Counted from the stretch's first letter, positions 9,800-21,944 are shown. The stretch is DNA of 64,000 bases from Mixophyes australis (GCA_036250195.1 JAVHZZ010000005.1:68817505-68881504), one strand, 5' to 3'. Notes: a model not told the origin generated them from the letters alone. Translations and numbers: made by a program.

Positions 9800-12700
9800 G
9801 TATGACGACAGAAAGCGGTTCATAAAGGTAACTGTACCAATCAGAGACTGCAGGATGATTAGCTGCATGGATGTGGTAAGTGATGGCGTAACTGAAGCTG
9901 GCAGACTGAAAATTGAAGGAAGCTTGTAACTATTTACCTAGCAACCAGCTGAATCAGTGAACTGCAGGAATGATCCTACTCATGGTAGCAGCAGTAATTG
10001 CACAGATGACAGATCAGACAAACAGGAGAGATCCTTATTTCTTAACAGTAATCTGATATCGACACGAACAATTTGATAAATTGCTATGACACCACCTGCT
10101 CTGTCCCTGTGTAGAAATACTCCAATCCACATGGTGAATTTCTATAAAGCAAGCCTGCTGGTCGAGAATGATATAAGATAAAGAAGCACTTCCCTTTTAC
10201 CATGACAACCTGCTATGAAGGGATGAAAAAGAGTATGATGGGCATATTTAAGTACAAACAGTTTGGTTATTTCAGATATACTGTTCAGCTTAGTAATACA
10301 CTTTCTTTTATAAGATAATATCACATAACGGGGCAAGCAGATCCAAGTTAAAGATGTCCCTTTGAGATGCGTCTTATTTTAGGTTACATGTAACTCTGAA
10401 CTGAAATTACCAAGCGTAATTTCTGCACAAGAGAGGCTCACTTTAGAAGTTGATGATGATGATTGTGAGATATTTGCTAGCAATAATTGCGAGTGTTGAA
10501 GATGTGTGCAACTCAGACAAGGATATGTGTGTACAAGCGTGTATTTACACACGTTTATGTTCAACTTTAAATCACCACACACTGCATATTATCAATGGCC
10601 TATAAATATTTAACTATTTTCATTTTTAATTTTATTGCACATATTTAATTTTACATTGTTGATGTGCCATTGCAAGTGCAAAGTACAATTAATAATTCAG
10701 ATGCATATGCTACAGCATATACATGTATTCTTTGGATACATGCTTCTAATTAAAACAAAGCCATTTCTTACTGAAATCTCAGTCACTTATTTGAAAATGA
10801 TGGTTGGACTGCAGGGAGATTGTTTCAAAAATTGCTCTGTAAATATATATGTAATTTATCAGCACTTTCATAACATGACCCACTTCTTTAGAATTTAATT
10901 GCAGCGACTGGATAAAATAGCACTGGTACGCAACAGCATTACATGGATCATGAGATATAATCCATCTCATATGACAAAATGAGAAATTAGGATATATATC
11001 AAATAATCCAACATCTTTAATACATTACATTTGCCATTTATATATTTTATGAATGATGCCTTCATTGTTTTATTATTTGTGTTAACTTAACTATGTAATT
11101 TACTAGTAAATAATTCTAACAAGATCTTTTATGCAGGGATCTAAAGCAGTTCTTTTAAAAAGTGGAATTTCATTCTATATTACCATTCTGTAAGTTTATG
11201 CATATAAAGCACCATCGTTGTTTTAATGTTTAATCAATAAAATGTGTGCACACAACAGCACATTGGATAATCTTTATGAGAAAAAGAAAACTGACTCCAT
11301 TATAAACATATATTTTAAATCACATGACTAGATGTGCTGTGTCTCTAAGCTCACAGTATAAGGGGGAATAAGCTACAAATCCTTTAGCCAGCAGTGAAAA
11401 TCCCCCTTGACGGCAATGAAAAATTTCACATAAAGTGAAAACATTCAGGGAATATAATAGAATACATTAAGTATTCAAAGTTATTAGTAGAGCTATAGCA
11501 GTTGCAGCATAGTTGGAGTAGGACAAAATACATAACGCAAAATTCTGCCATCTAAACATGTAAAAGGTCATCATTAATTTTGCAACAAATCTATGCTTAC
11601 ACAATACTTTGTGGAATAGTTTAGAAATGTGGCTCATTTACAGTAGGGACTGAGGGTTGCACATAAATAGAATTAGGAAACCTCACCAAATGGGCAGCTC
11701 AGTTAAATATATAATTGGTAACTATGAAAGCTTTGAAAACAAAATGTGATTGTTTATAAGTTAGCCTGTTAAGAAATGTGATTCATATAATACCTTAAAA
11801 TGTATACATAGCTGCTTTATATTTGTTTTTTGTATTATGCGTCAATACAACTTCCAAATGCATTTGAAATAGCTAGACATTTACTCCCACTGTGAATGAT
11901 GCTTTTATTATGAATGGTATATCTTTCTAGTCTTTAGAGAAGGTAGTGTTGTTTATATCATAGGTGTTTCCAAATTGTAATTTAGCAAATATATGGGATA
12001 AGTATCATTAAGAAGCACATCATATGCAATGTGATTGGATTCAAAATTTCCAAAAAGATGAAAGCAAACTGAATGGAGTTGTAAAGAGGGGGGAAAGGCT
12101 TCTAATTCCTGAAGTGAGCTTAGTCCATTAATCCACTACTTTCCAATGGCATGCTAAAGACTTCATATGTCAGTGTCCAGAAGCTGTGTAAACAAATATT
12201 TTAATCCCCTTCTCTAAAAGGTTCCAGACATCTTAATATTTCCAGTGGGAGAACGATTTGTATTTTTATTTTAGAAATAGGATAGATTACTTCTTAGTGC
12301 TAAAGGCCCCACCCACCGCCTCCACCAACACCATGCCATTCATTTGAGTTCTTCCTAGTATGGTTTAATAATCTTTTTTGCAGCTGCACACGCTTCCTTG
12401 TAGCCAATGCTAGCTGTTAAAGTGTCCCTATTTCACTGCACTGTTGAACACAGTCAAGTTTCTACAAATTAATCATGAAGGAATAATGTATTTGAGCTGT
12501 GGAATAATGAAAGAGATTAGATGTTATAAACATTTGACTGATAGATAGAAAGAGTTATCTACCAGTAAGGCAACAGATGGTAAACTATAGAGCATTGGCT
12601 TGTATTCTATTTCAAAATGAACACTAAAGACCATTTAAAATGTGTAAAACATGTTCCACTCAATGCCATTAGCATGCATTTAGAGGACAAGACAATACAA

Positions 12701-12835
12701 ATACAATTTGCATCTTACAATGGGAGGACGTGGGCGGATAGGCGATGATCTTTGTTGAGTCTGAGCTGGGCTAATGAATGTGCCTAGTTTTACTCACAAA
12801 TGCAAAATCAAAAATTAATTTTGCAGAATGGCTCA
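9800..12835. other. No recognised feature
   Basis: About 3 kb of AT-rich sequence without recognisable repeats or protein motifs. Short open stretches at 10142-10970 look like chance frames. Confidence 0.45.
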
Positions 12836-13610
12836 CGGCTATTGACATGAGCTTTCACAACAGGAGACAGAGGTCTTTACCTATAGCAGCCGCCTTTCCC
12901 GTAGAACTTGTCACACTCACAGGTACTTGGATGCATCCAGGTCTTAACTCTTAGCGTAGTAAAAGCTTATATGAAATACCACAGCAGGTAGGTAGTAGGT
13001 GGTAGTCAAGAGAGGAATGGATGGTCAAGAGCAGTCCAGGGTCAGGGGTCCGTAGCTAGTAGCTTAATCAGGGACAGATCAAAAGGGTCAGGGCTGGCTA
13101 TGAGCAGAAATATACAAATAAAGCCAAAGGTCAGGGTAATCAGAATATAAGCAGAGTCCAGAAACAAGCCAGGGGTTACAACAGAGGTCAATCAGTTTTT
13201 TAGCAGAGTATCCACACAGCAGGTCAGTAATGCACAACATGACGCTATAACCATTGGGGAGTCTAAGTCCTCCCTCCCTTATATACTAATGGTAGTCAAT
13301 GAGAGGGTCAGGGTGGTCTCTCCTCCTATAATTCCAGGAGGCTAATAATTTATGGTGTGCCTCCTATTGCCTCAGGATAATTAATTTCTTACATCTGCGC
13401 ACATGCCAGGCTGCCTCTCATGCCAGGAAGCTGCACTCACTGACAGAGTGTCCTGGCCATTGCCCTGGTGATGGCTGGGATGAGGAGGAAGTGACGTCCC
13501 AGTCAACAGGCCGGGACGCAGCCTAGGTGTAAACAAGGAGCTACTGCAACTCGTAACAGCAGTCTGGTGGCTCATTAATTGTTTTTTTAATCTTTTATCT
13601 GATATATATA
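12836..13610 (-). mobile_element. Probable gypsy-type LTR / leader debris
   Basis: CAGCCGCCTTTCCCGTAGAA followed by the CAGGTCAG / AAACAAGCCAGGGG words resembles the LTR and leader vocabulary of amphibian Ty3/gypsy elements. No coding body, primer site or paired LTR was found, so this is a weak family call. It ends beside a (TA)n run at 13602-13620. Confidence 0.35.
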
Positions 13611-13621
13611 TATATATATAA

Positions 13622-14040
13622 CCTAGGTCTCATCAGGACCACACCTGCCCTGGTGGTCTGCTTCTCGGTGGTTGGCCCTCCCCCAGGACCAGCCATCTTG
13701 TTACATATGCCAGCTGGATCAGCCCAGGGTTGATTTGTCTCTCTTCCCCATCCCCCTACTCGCTGCCACTAGCAATATGTGTACCACTCTCATGTCAGCA
13801 GCAGAGGCTAACTTACTGCTAGACCACCGTCTCTGTATGTTACTGGGCTTATAATGCAGCTGGGGTGGTAAGTGCACTGCACTGCCCCAGCACTTCAGTT
13901 ACTACATGTCTTTGGCTCCTCCAATCAGGGCTTAGCACACACTCTTCTGAGGCTCAGTCACACTCTTCGTGACTTAGGCTGAGCAATTAAGAAATATATC
14001 TGTTCAGTATCGGTAACCTCTTTGCATTGCATAGGGGTCG
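13622..14040. other. Unassigned GC-richer stretch
   Basis: Richer in C and G than its surroundings. A 60-residue chance frame is present (13672-13854). It may belong to the LTR debris at its left; nothing definite is seen. Confidence 0.35.
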
Positions 14041-14045
14041 CTTAG

Positions 14046-14317
14046 ATGCTTTCTTTTTATACAGCACACTTAAGGATGCTCTCTGAATTGTATGGCACTC
14101 ATAAGATGTTTTCTGTATTTTATATTGATCACAAGCATACTCTCTGTGTTGTATTTCAATCTTCAGGTTGTTCTCTGTGTTGTATCATGGAAACTAGGAT
14201 GCTTTCTGCATTATATGGACTTCACTTTGATACTCCCTGTAATGTATGGCCATCACTTGGATGCTCTTTGTATTATATGGAGGTAACTAGGATTCTATCT
14301 ATATTTTATAATAGTCA
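14046..14317. repeat. ~42-bp degenerate satellite (GGATGCTCTCTGTATTGTATGG type), block 1
   Basis: About seven units. Each has a GATGCTYTCTGTATTGTATG core followed by a CAYT or ATCAC spacer. The same unit recurs at 17641-17800 and 43320-43620. The two open frames over this block are by-products of the repeat. Confidence 0.7.
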
Positions 14318-14512
14318 GTGTGAGCATTCCACCCTTAGCTGGGATGGCAGTTACCCTTTGTGGGATTCAACTCACTCGGGTAGACCAGATAATATCCAAA
14401 ATAAGACTTTATTATGACAGCACAACACCACAAGACGTTTACAAGTTACAGGGTAAATGGTAGCATGTATCCTCCAGCAGCATCTTACAGTCACCACTCC
14501 AAAGTAATAATC

Positions 14513-14812
14513 CAGGGGCAAACGCAGGATTTGTAGAGGGGGGTTTCCACACCATTCCACCAGTGGGCGTGACCAGCATACATGGGGGTGTGGCTATAAT
14601 ATTAGACAGTGCTTGGCTGCTCTCCAACTCTTCCTATTCCTATAATATACATGGGCAATGCAGCGTGCACTACTGTTAGGTGCACGCAGCTCTCCCATTT
14701 CAAGCAGAGCCGTGTGAAGCCGGAGCAGGGTCCAGCCACCTCAATTATACAGTGCCCCAGGCTTGGAGGGGGGTTTCCAGGCACTAGGAAACCTCCCCTC
14801 GGTTTGCCTATG
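14513..14812. mobile_element. 300-bp MITE (AGGGGCAAACGCAGG ends)
   Basis: The left end CAGGGGCAAACGCAGG and the reverse complement of the right end, CATAGGCAAACCGAGG, form imperfect terminal inverted repeats, both followed by a GGGGGTTTCC block. TAATC lies directly outside both ends. The arrangement resembles the MITE at 47501-47791, which also has GGTTTCC-type inner ends. Confidence 0.6.
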
Positions 14813-15984
14813 TAATCTCAGTCTCTTTCAGAGCCTTACCCTCCCGCAATATTACCACTACTGATTAGCCAAACAGTTACGGTGTCGCCCAGCTTGGGTT
14901 ACTGGCTTACACAGACCCTGTCCTAGTAAGGCTTCCTCCAGTGGCACCACAGTGTCCTTTTCGCTGATCTCCTGTACACCAGGCAGGGCTGCCAAGAAGA
15001 ATTCAGGGCCCGGGTACAACAAATTCATGGGGCCCCCCTCATAGTCAAATAAGCCCCAAATTTTTTTTGCGCCGCCTTACGGCGGCGCAAAAAAATTTAA
15101 ATGTATGGTCATACATTCAGGGGCGTAGCTAGCCAAACGGCGGTGCAAAAATTTTGGGAGGTGTGGTCATGCATTTGGGGGCGTGGCAAACGTGCCATTG
15201 GGGCGTGGCTAACATAAAAACCACTAGGCTCTCAATTCGCCGGAGCGTCACATATGTTCAAGCACTCCTGACTTTCAGGACATCTACCACCACAGTGTAG
15301 TATACAAACAATGCAGTGTGTACACAAACAGTTCAGTCTTGGCCTACACCTTACATTGGGCACAACATTCACCAAAAATTGGTATTGTCCCTACTAGAAT
15401 CACAACATTTCACACACTGTGCTGCTCTCTCCTACCTGTTCTTCTCACTTTCACCACCTGTGGCTGCTGGTTTCTTTAGTTGCGGCTTGTCCGGATCCAG
15501 AAATGTTGAAGGACCTATTTTGAAAAAAAAATGGCTACATTTAGAAAATTACAGCCAGCCCCGGCGTTAAATCAATAGCACCCACGATTAATAATTAGGC
15601 CTTCCTCCAGCCCCAACATTAAAATAATACTATTCACATTTAATAAATAAACCTATTTCACTTCCTGCAAACAGCCCCAGCAATACCTATTTCCCGCAAC
15701 CATCACTGCCATTAAATAATTCATAGTCACATTTAATAAATAGACCTCATTCTCCCTAAACTCACCCCAAGATTCAATAGCCCCCAAACCACCCCATCTT
15801 AAATTAATAGTCCCTACTATTAAATTGCCTCACCATCACCCTACAAACAAAATAGCACCCATTAATTAGCCGCCACCTACCTCACACACACTACATTGCA
15901 ACAAGCCCCCTGTGCCATCACACACACACAATACTGTGCCCCTTCATCACAACTACACTGTACCCCCTTATGCTCACACTGCGA

Positions 15985-16500
15985 CCTCCATGCTGCTTTT
16001 CCCCCTTCTTTTTTACTTTGTGCCTCTCTCCCACTTTTTTTTCCTCCTCTGTTCCTCTCTCCCACTTTTTTTTTCCTCCTCTGTTCCTCTCTCCCACTTT
16101 TTTTTCCCTCCTCTGTTCCTCTCTCCCACTTTTTTTTCCCTCCTCTGTTCCTCTCTCCCCAATTTTTTTTTATTCCTCTGTGGCTCTCTCCTTTTTTTCC
16201 TCCTCTGTTCCTCTCTCCCACTTTTTTTCCCTCCTCTGTTCCTCTCTCCCCAATTTTTTTTTATTCCCCTGTGGCTCTCTCCTTTTTTTCCTCCTCTGTT
16301 CCTCTCTCCCACTTTTTTTTCCTCCTCTGTTCCTCTCTCCCACTTTTTTTCCCTCCTCTGTTCCTCTCTCCCGAATTTTTTTTTATTCCCCTGTGGCTCT
16401 CTCCTTTTTTTCCTCCTCTGTTCCTCTCTCCCACTTTTTTTTTTATTACTCTGTGGCTCTCTCCTTTTTTTCCTCCTCTGTTTCTCTGTCCCCTTTCTTT
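15985..16500. repeat. Pyrimidine-only minisatellite (~30 bp units)
   Basis: About 16 units of TCCTCTGTTCCTCTCTCCCA plus a T7-9 tract. A second unit type has TATTCCYCTGTGGCTCTCTCC. The plus strand is almost wholly C and T, so the array could form triplex (H-DNA) structures. Confidence 0.9.
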
Positions 16501-16780
16501 ATAGTACTGTCCCTCTCTGTTTTCCTCCCCTTGCCTCTCCGTTTCTTTACTTACCTTTTGTCAACTTCTTTCTTTTCTTTTCTGCTCTTCTGTCTCCTCT
16601 TCTGTCTTCTTTCTTCCTGCTGGCTGCGGCGCTCCTCACTGACTGACAGGCGTGACTTGATGACGTCACGCCCGGCAGTCAGTGTGAATGGAGAAGAGGA
16701 GGGACACGGCGCCGCGCGATCACGTGAGTATTTTTTATTTTTATTTTTTTTTCTTCCAGCTCCCAAGAACCCCCCTCCTC

Positions 16781-16801
16781 CCCCCCCCCCCCCCCCCCCC
16801 G
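16781..16801. repeat. poly-C run next to A-rich run
   Basis: An uninterrupted run of about 20 C ends at 16800, followed by GCGGG and A-rich DNA inside the hAT element. Confidence 0.85.
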
Positions 16802-17640
16802 CGGGAAAAAAAAAATAAAAAAAGTTTTAAAAAAAATAGCGCAACAGAGAAAAATAAAATAAAAAAATAAATAAATTTAATTAGCAGCGAGGGCCCGGCC
16901 CGGGCCCCCTGGCATGGCCGGGCCCGGGTAAACTGTACCCGCTCCCCCCCCCTCTCGGCGGCCCTGACACCAGGATCCTCCAAGCTACAATAGCTTTCCT
17001 GGTATTCTCCTCTCCCTAGATTCTTCGCTGTATACACAGGAAGTAGGGTCAGATGTCTCAAATCTCCCCGTTACAGCAGGGGTCTCCCAGTGGACACTTT
17101 AGCTGTTAAACATGCAGTCTCTGGTACCTTGATTATATAATGGAATGGTATGACTCAATTAGCTAATTTGGCTGGATACACTAAACATAGGGTTACAATA
17201 TTACAGCAGGGAATGACACTGCACACTTACATGAAACAATAAGACTTTTGACACATTGCATCAGCAGTGTTACACCATCTGAATCTGTGATACATTTTGA
17301 TACAATAACATGTATATTGTTATACATTGATACATTTCCTAATGCTGTTTCAGCCAATATATTACTGTGGAGGCACATTGCATATCATTTAGAAGTTCTA
17401 ACCTCATTACCTCTCAGATTGCCTGTTGACCTAGATAATTAACATGGGCTGGCAGCTAGTTAACTCAGACATTGTTCTGATTACAAACCAAATCTAAGCT
17501 GCACCTCATAACAGTGGACATTTGAGACAAATGGTAATTACATTAGCTAACACAAGCAAAATCACTCCTGCTGTCCTGTTATTTTCACACAGTATGGCAA
17601 TATTCTTTATATTTATACTACATACAATATTGCAGGTAAT

Positions 17641-17800
17641 AGCAAATGCTCTGTCTTGAATATCTGTCTCTGGAATGCTCTATCTATTTTTTATTGTTCC
17701 TTTTGATGCTCTCTATAGTGTATGGCAGTCACTAGAATGTTCTCTTATTTTTGTTAATAGGATGTTCTCCATTTTGTATATCTGGGCATCTGTGTGTAAT
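17641..17800. repeat. ~42-bp satellite, block 2
   Basis: Units such as GATGCTCTCTATAGTGTATGG and GGATGTTCTCCATTTTGTAT match the block at 14046-14317, so the 3.3 kb between them was probably inserted into one array. Confidence 0.6.
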
Positions 17801-18035
17801 ACTTGCCTTGTGCATGTCACATTCATTGGAGTATTTTCATTTAATTCAAATTACAAAAGCATCTGTTGAATTGTTGTTATTGATGTAATTGTTTAAAAAT
17901 GTTCATAGTTATATGTAAAAGTATGTGATTTTTTTTTTGTATATTTGAAAGCCACCCTTTCCCCAAGAAGAGGTACAGAGGGCATTGGGTGGGTGGAGCA
18001 TATGATCGGATGTAAGGTCATGCTGGGACAACCTA
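17801..18035. other. No recognised feature
   Basis: AT-rich spacer. The part from 17990 looks like a body of the following SINE or LINE tail but is too diverged to call. Confidence 0.35.
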
Positions 18036-18104
18036 AAGTGAATGAGTTCTCTGTACAGCGCTGCGGAATTAGTGGCGCTATATAAATAAATGATGATGAT
18101 GATG
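18036..18104 (+). mobile_element. L2-type SINE tail fragment
   Basis: GAGTTCTCTGTACAGCGCTG, CGGAATTAGTGGCGCTATAT, AAATAAA and then (GAT)n. Identical in type to the tails of the complete SINEs at 32603, 39076 and 56353. Confidence 0.8.
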
Positions 18105-19050
18105 GTACAAATAGGCAGCGGCAATATTATTTAATTTATGTTTAACACTGCTAGGGAAAAGGTAGAACAAATTGGAGATTGTCAGTGGATGAGACCACAG
18201 TAACAACGATCTATCTTATGGTTACTGGTCTTCACAGCAAGGATTTAGCAGACTCAATTACCATAATTTAACTACTAATCCTGGGAAATCCCTGTTGCTG
18301 GATTAAGCTACACCATTCACACAACCAATGTATGCAATCCACCCACTGGTGTGTTGACTCTACTTTGTTTGTTAGTTTTGTATATTTAGCAACCCTAGTT
18401 ATATAGATTGCATAAAGTTACATAAAGTACACACCCAGTCTACTATTTTTAGCTATCTCTTTAAATGTAAGACTGAATGCCCATGAAGCGATAGCCTGTT
18501 TTATTAGCATTGTGGGAGATCAATATCCAATTTTCTGTTTTGTTTTTAGGCTCTAGTTTATGTTTACATCTGCAATAAAACGTATAGCTGCAGTAAAACC
18601 TATAGATAACCTGGTGTGCATTGTGCTTTGCTTTTATAACCCCTAATGAAAACAGCACAACCAATAAGGGGCAGTCAATTTTACCTTTATTATAAGCACT
18701 GGTAATACGTGTGGTGCGTATATCTTAAAGTAGATGTAATTTTTCTGTTACTATTCCTCCGCTGTACAATCTTACGGTAAAAACAATCTAGCTAAAGGGT
18801 AATTTCTCTGCTGAGGAAAGGAGAGATAACACTAACTATAGAGCTGGTGGTAAGATATTTTTCCAATCTGCATATCATCCCACAAATATAGTTTTGTATG
18901 TTGGTTCTCATCATGATATAATAGAGAAATGGTGGTTGGGGGTAATAGGATAATTTTATGTGTGCAGGTTCTTGTACAATTTACAGGAGTAGTGTTACAA
19001 TGTTTATTTTTTGTTGGGAAATGCATACATACAAACACACACACACACTA
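18105..19050. other. No recognised feature
   Basis: Unique-looking AT-rich sequence, with an (AC)n run at about 19034-19048 just before the Tc1 end. Confidence 0.45.
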
Positions 19051-19145
19051 TACAATCATGGCTGAAAAATATTAGTACCCTTCCACATTTTCCAAACAAC
19101 CTATAATATCTTCTAAGCATTAGGTGAAATTAACAACCGTATTAA

Positions 19146-19790
19146 TTAAGTTTGATTAATTAGGTCTGTTAATATAAAGAAACCTTGTTTTTTTCTGAAT
19201 TTAATGTGGTATTTCCTTTTAAATCCGAAAACGAAAAGAAATGTCATTGACAAAATTGTTGACACCCTAGACTTAATACTTGGTAGCATAGCATTTGATC
19301 CAAATGCAGTCAACTTTTTTGTATAGCCATGGAGGATCTGTCTTGCAAGTCTCTGCTGGCAGTTTGGTCCGCTCTTCTTGTGCAAACTGCTCCAGTTATC
19401 CCAGATCTGAAGGAACCTTCTCCCAACTGCTGTTGAGATTTATTTATCTGGACTCTTTGCTGTCCACTTCAAAACAGTCCAGTGTCTTTTTTTGAACCAT
19501 TCCTGGGTGCTTTTTAAAGTGTATTTGGGGTCATTGTCTTGCCCTTCGATGGAGGCCCAGATTTCTGACACTGGGTTCAATATTGCGCTACAAAGTGGCT
19601 TGGTAATCTCCAGATATCATGATGCCATGCACGCATTCAAGACACCCAGTGCCAGATGCAGCACAGCAGCCTATTTTCTCCAAGTTTGACTGTAGGCAAG
19701 GTGTTCTTTTCATTTTGCTGTTTGTAAACATTTACGAAAAAGCTCTAACTTGGTCCCATCTGCCCACAGGACATTCTCCCAGGAGGAATA
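19146..19790 (-). pseudogene. Tc1 transposase catalytic/C-terminal part
   Basis: Minus-strand fragments, with many stops and frame changes, read GLGQ/LEQFAQEERTKLPAETCK then YTKKLTAF and CYATKY. These match the Tc1 C-terminus (LEQFCQEEWSKIPxxxCxKLVxSYPKRL.AVIxAKGxxTKY). Upstream, words related to the DDE core are visible but heavily mutated. Confidence 0.7.
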
Positions 19791-19798
19791 TAGCTTGT

Positions 19799-19990
19799 TC
19801 AGATGTGTTTTGGAAAGCTCCAGTTGGGTTTTCTTAGGACTTTCATCAGCACTGGGGATCTCCAAGGTGTTCTACCATATAACCTTGTTTCATTGAGTTG
19901 GAAATTGGTGCGAGTTGAAACTGTCGTGCCTTGGGTCTGAAGGTCAGCTTGAATTTGTTTGTAAGTTAATTGAGGTGGTTTCTCCACCAT
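19799..19990 (-). pseudogene. Tc1 transposase, helix-turn-helix 2 region
   Basis: 63 residues open: LTYKQIQADLQTQGTTVSTR then LNETRLYGRTPWRSPVLMK. This matches the second paired-like DNA-binding domain of Tc1 transposases (family T.RQIRADLQAAGxxVSTRTVRRRLNExGLxGRxPR+KPLL). A short internal loss of the VRR segment is apparent. The reading frame breaks just downstream, before the first catalytic Asp. Confidence 0.75.
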
Positions 19991-20360
19991 TTAAACAAAC
20001 TTGTGCTGCAGTCTTTTATTTCCTGGGAGGTTGGTTTTAAATTCATAATAACATTATGTATGGTGGAAACAGGATCAACAAGGGGTCCAGAGATTTATTC
20101 ATAGCCTTGATATCGTCCATATGTGGCTACAAACTGACAATTATCTGGCTTTCTTTTCTCCATGCTCATTGCAGGACACACAGTGACACAAAACAAGAGA
20201 ATGAGTCCTTTTCTCTATTCAAGCTCATTTAATGAGTGACTTATATATTGCAGACACCTCACAGGTGAGTTCAGTACCAAAATGAAAGAAAATCACTTGC
20301 TTGAAATTCAATTATTTCTAACTACTTCTAAAAAGTGGCAATAATTTTGTTCAGGTTATT

Positions 20361-21100
20361 TAAGAATGTATATTTGGTACAAGCTAAGACTTTTCTGCCT
20401 TTTCTGTTTTATCCCACTGCAAACCAAATAAATACATATGTGGATACCAAAATATGCTTCAATTTCAAGAATTTTTGGAAAAAAAAGAGATATATACACA
20501 CATATAAAAACAATTATAATAATAATATTGGTGACCATTTCAAATTCAGAAGTTTTTCTACTTCTGTGTTTTCTATTACCAGTGCACATAGTTGCCTTTT
20601 AATATTACTGGGCAGAGTCAGACAGTGATAGTGAACATTTGTAAATCAGACACCACTGAAATTGAATGAAAATTAAGCAAAATGATTGAGGATTAATCTT
20701 CATTGAGGATTAAGAACAATCTTGGATGTTTGAGAGGGTTTTGTCTAATTTGTGTATTACATTATATACTAATAACTAGTAATCTGATACAGTAAGTGTA
20801 GCACAGGGGTGTGTGTTCTGAAATGCAAATGCAGTGACTAACAGATATGTAATTCAGTTATAAATTACCCAATTGATAAAATAATTCACAAAGATTGCTA
20901 TTTATTTTCTGTTGATATATGGATGAAAACAATGATTAGACTACTAGCTTCTCTGCAGCATTAACAACATTGTAGAGACCTGTAGCTGTTGCCATAACGT
21001 AAAAAAATGAACAGCAGTTTTTGCTGTTCCAGATTATTTTTGCAAAGTAAAAGAGGGCTATGTAAGAGACACAGATTTTTCTTAATTATATTTGGTAGAA
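20361..21100. other. No recognised feature
   Basis: AT-rich, including a short (AATAAT) run at about 20515. No protein or repeat motif seen. Confidence 0.45.
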
Positions 21101-21925
21101 ACACTTGATCTGATACAGTAAGTCTCTACCAGCTTTGCACGTCTGGACATTACAACCTTTCCCCTTCTTATTTGCAATATTGCTTTAGTTACATCATGTT
21201 GGAGACCAATTACATAAATCCTACATTACATTGAAACCTGACCTTTGAGTGGACCACTCCAAAATGTTGATACTGTCATTCCGATTTGTGGTTTTTCCTG
21301 TATGTCATTGTCCTGCTGGAATATAAATCTTCCCTAAATCCAAGGTCTCTTGCAGATAACAACAGATTTTCTGCCATCTACTTTGCAAAGCGTTCTATTC
21401 CGTGAAGCACCGTGGCATCCCCATGACGTTATGTTCCAATCATCATACTTCATAATAGGGATTGTATTCTTGCAATTATGTATATTGTTAGGATTGTGAC
21501 AAACATAGCTCCTAGAGTTGAGGCCAAAATGTTTAATCTTGGTCTCATCAGACTCTAGGGGGTATATTCAAAAAACTGCAGGTTTGAAAAAGTAAAGATG
21601 TTGCTAATAGCAACTTATCAGATTCTATTTATTTATTTAGAACATTCTACAAAATGACAGCTAGAATTTGATTGGTTGCTATAGGCAACATCTCCACTTG
21701 TTTTTAAAACCTTGCAGTTTAGTAAATATACTCCTAGAACTTTCCTCCTCTTAGTATGTGAGTGTCTCACATACTATTAAAGAAACTGTAGACAAGATTT
21801 AAATTTTGATGTTCAGTTTTGTTTGGACAGCTAGTTCTAGACAAAGTCACAGTTGAGGCATAGTCTATCCATTTCTTTTGAAAAAGTCTTTGAACTTCAT
21901 GGTGAATATTTATTTTTAGATCAAT
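21101..21925 (-). mobile_element. Second Tc1-like relic, interrupted by a MITE
   Basis: Plus-strand phrases such as ACCAGCTTTGCACGTCTGGA, GTCATTGTCCTGCTGGAATA and TTGGTCTCATCAGACTCTAG are the antisense of a common vertebrate Tc1-like transposase family. Sequence continuity resumes with AGAACTTTCCTCCTCTTAG after the MITE at 21558-21733. It carries many stops and is more decayed than the copy at 19051. Confidence 0.55.
21558..21733. mobile_element. 176-bp MITE with CTA flanks
   Basis: The ends GGGGGTATATTCA and the reverse complement GAGTATATTTACT, with inner inverted repeats CAGGTTTGAAAAAGTAAAGA versus CAAGGTTTTAAAAACAAGTG and AGATGTTGC...GCAACATCT, make it strongly palindromic. CTA flanks both sides (21555-21557 and 21734-21736). 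Removing it rejoins the Tc1 relic. Confidence 0.7.
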
Positions 21926-21944
21926 TAAAAACCATTAATTAAAT

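Larger units (their letters stand above)
14984..16966. mobile_element. Non-autonomous hAT element, 1,983 bp, intact ends
   Basis: The terminal inverted repeats are CAGGGCTGCCAAGA (left) and CAGGGCCGCCGAGA (reverse complement of right). An identical 8-bp duplication, ACACCAGG, flanks both sides (14976-14983 and 16967-16974), which is the hAT signature. No transposase is encoded. Inside are a palindromic GCGCCGCC...GGCGGCGC block (15069-15090), a pyrimidine-rich minisatellite, a poly-C run and an inner GGGCCCGGGTA motif near each end. The three overlapping long open frames on the minisatellite come from its composition. Confidence 0.85.
14318..17640 (-). mobile_element. LTR-like segment splitting the satellite
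   Basis: After removal of the two inserted elements (14513-14812 and 14984-16966), about 1 kb separates the two satellite blocks. It starts TGTGAGCATTCC on the plus strand, so its minus-strand end is ...GCTCACA. About 100 bp inside, the minus strand has an AATAAA signal (in TAATAAAGTCTTATTTTGG). This fits the R-U5 end of a solo LTR on the minus strand. I could not place its other end or a target duplication, so the class is tentative. Confidence 0.35.
19051..20360 (-). mobile_element. Degenerate Tc1/mariner transposon
   Basis: About 1.3 kb with a Tc1 transposase on the minus strand. The left end TACAATCATGGCTGAAAAAT continues ATTAGTACCC. The reverse complement of the right end contains CAAAATTATTGCCACTTTTT. 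These are diverged versions of the usual Tc1 end with CAAAAGTATTGGCACC. The left end starts at a TA dinucleotide. Confidence 0.75.

Noticed and set aside
10488..10565. Short GTGTATTTACAC palindrome considered as a MITE
   Set aside because: Only about 12 bp pair; no terminal repeats or duplications found.
15896..16818. Three overlapping plus-strand open frames of 202-282 residues rich in Phe, Leu, Ser and Pro
   Set aside because: They lie on the pyrimidine-only minisatellite. All frames of a stop-poor repeat stay open and the proteins are the same short motif repeated.
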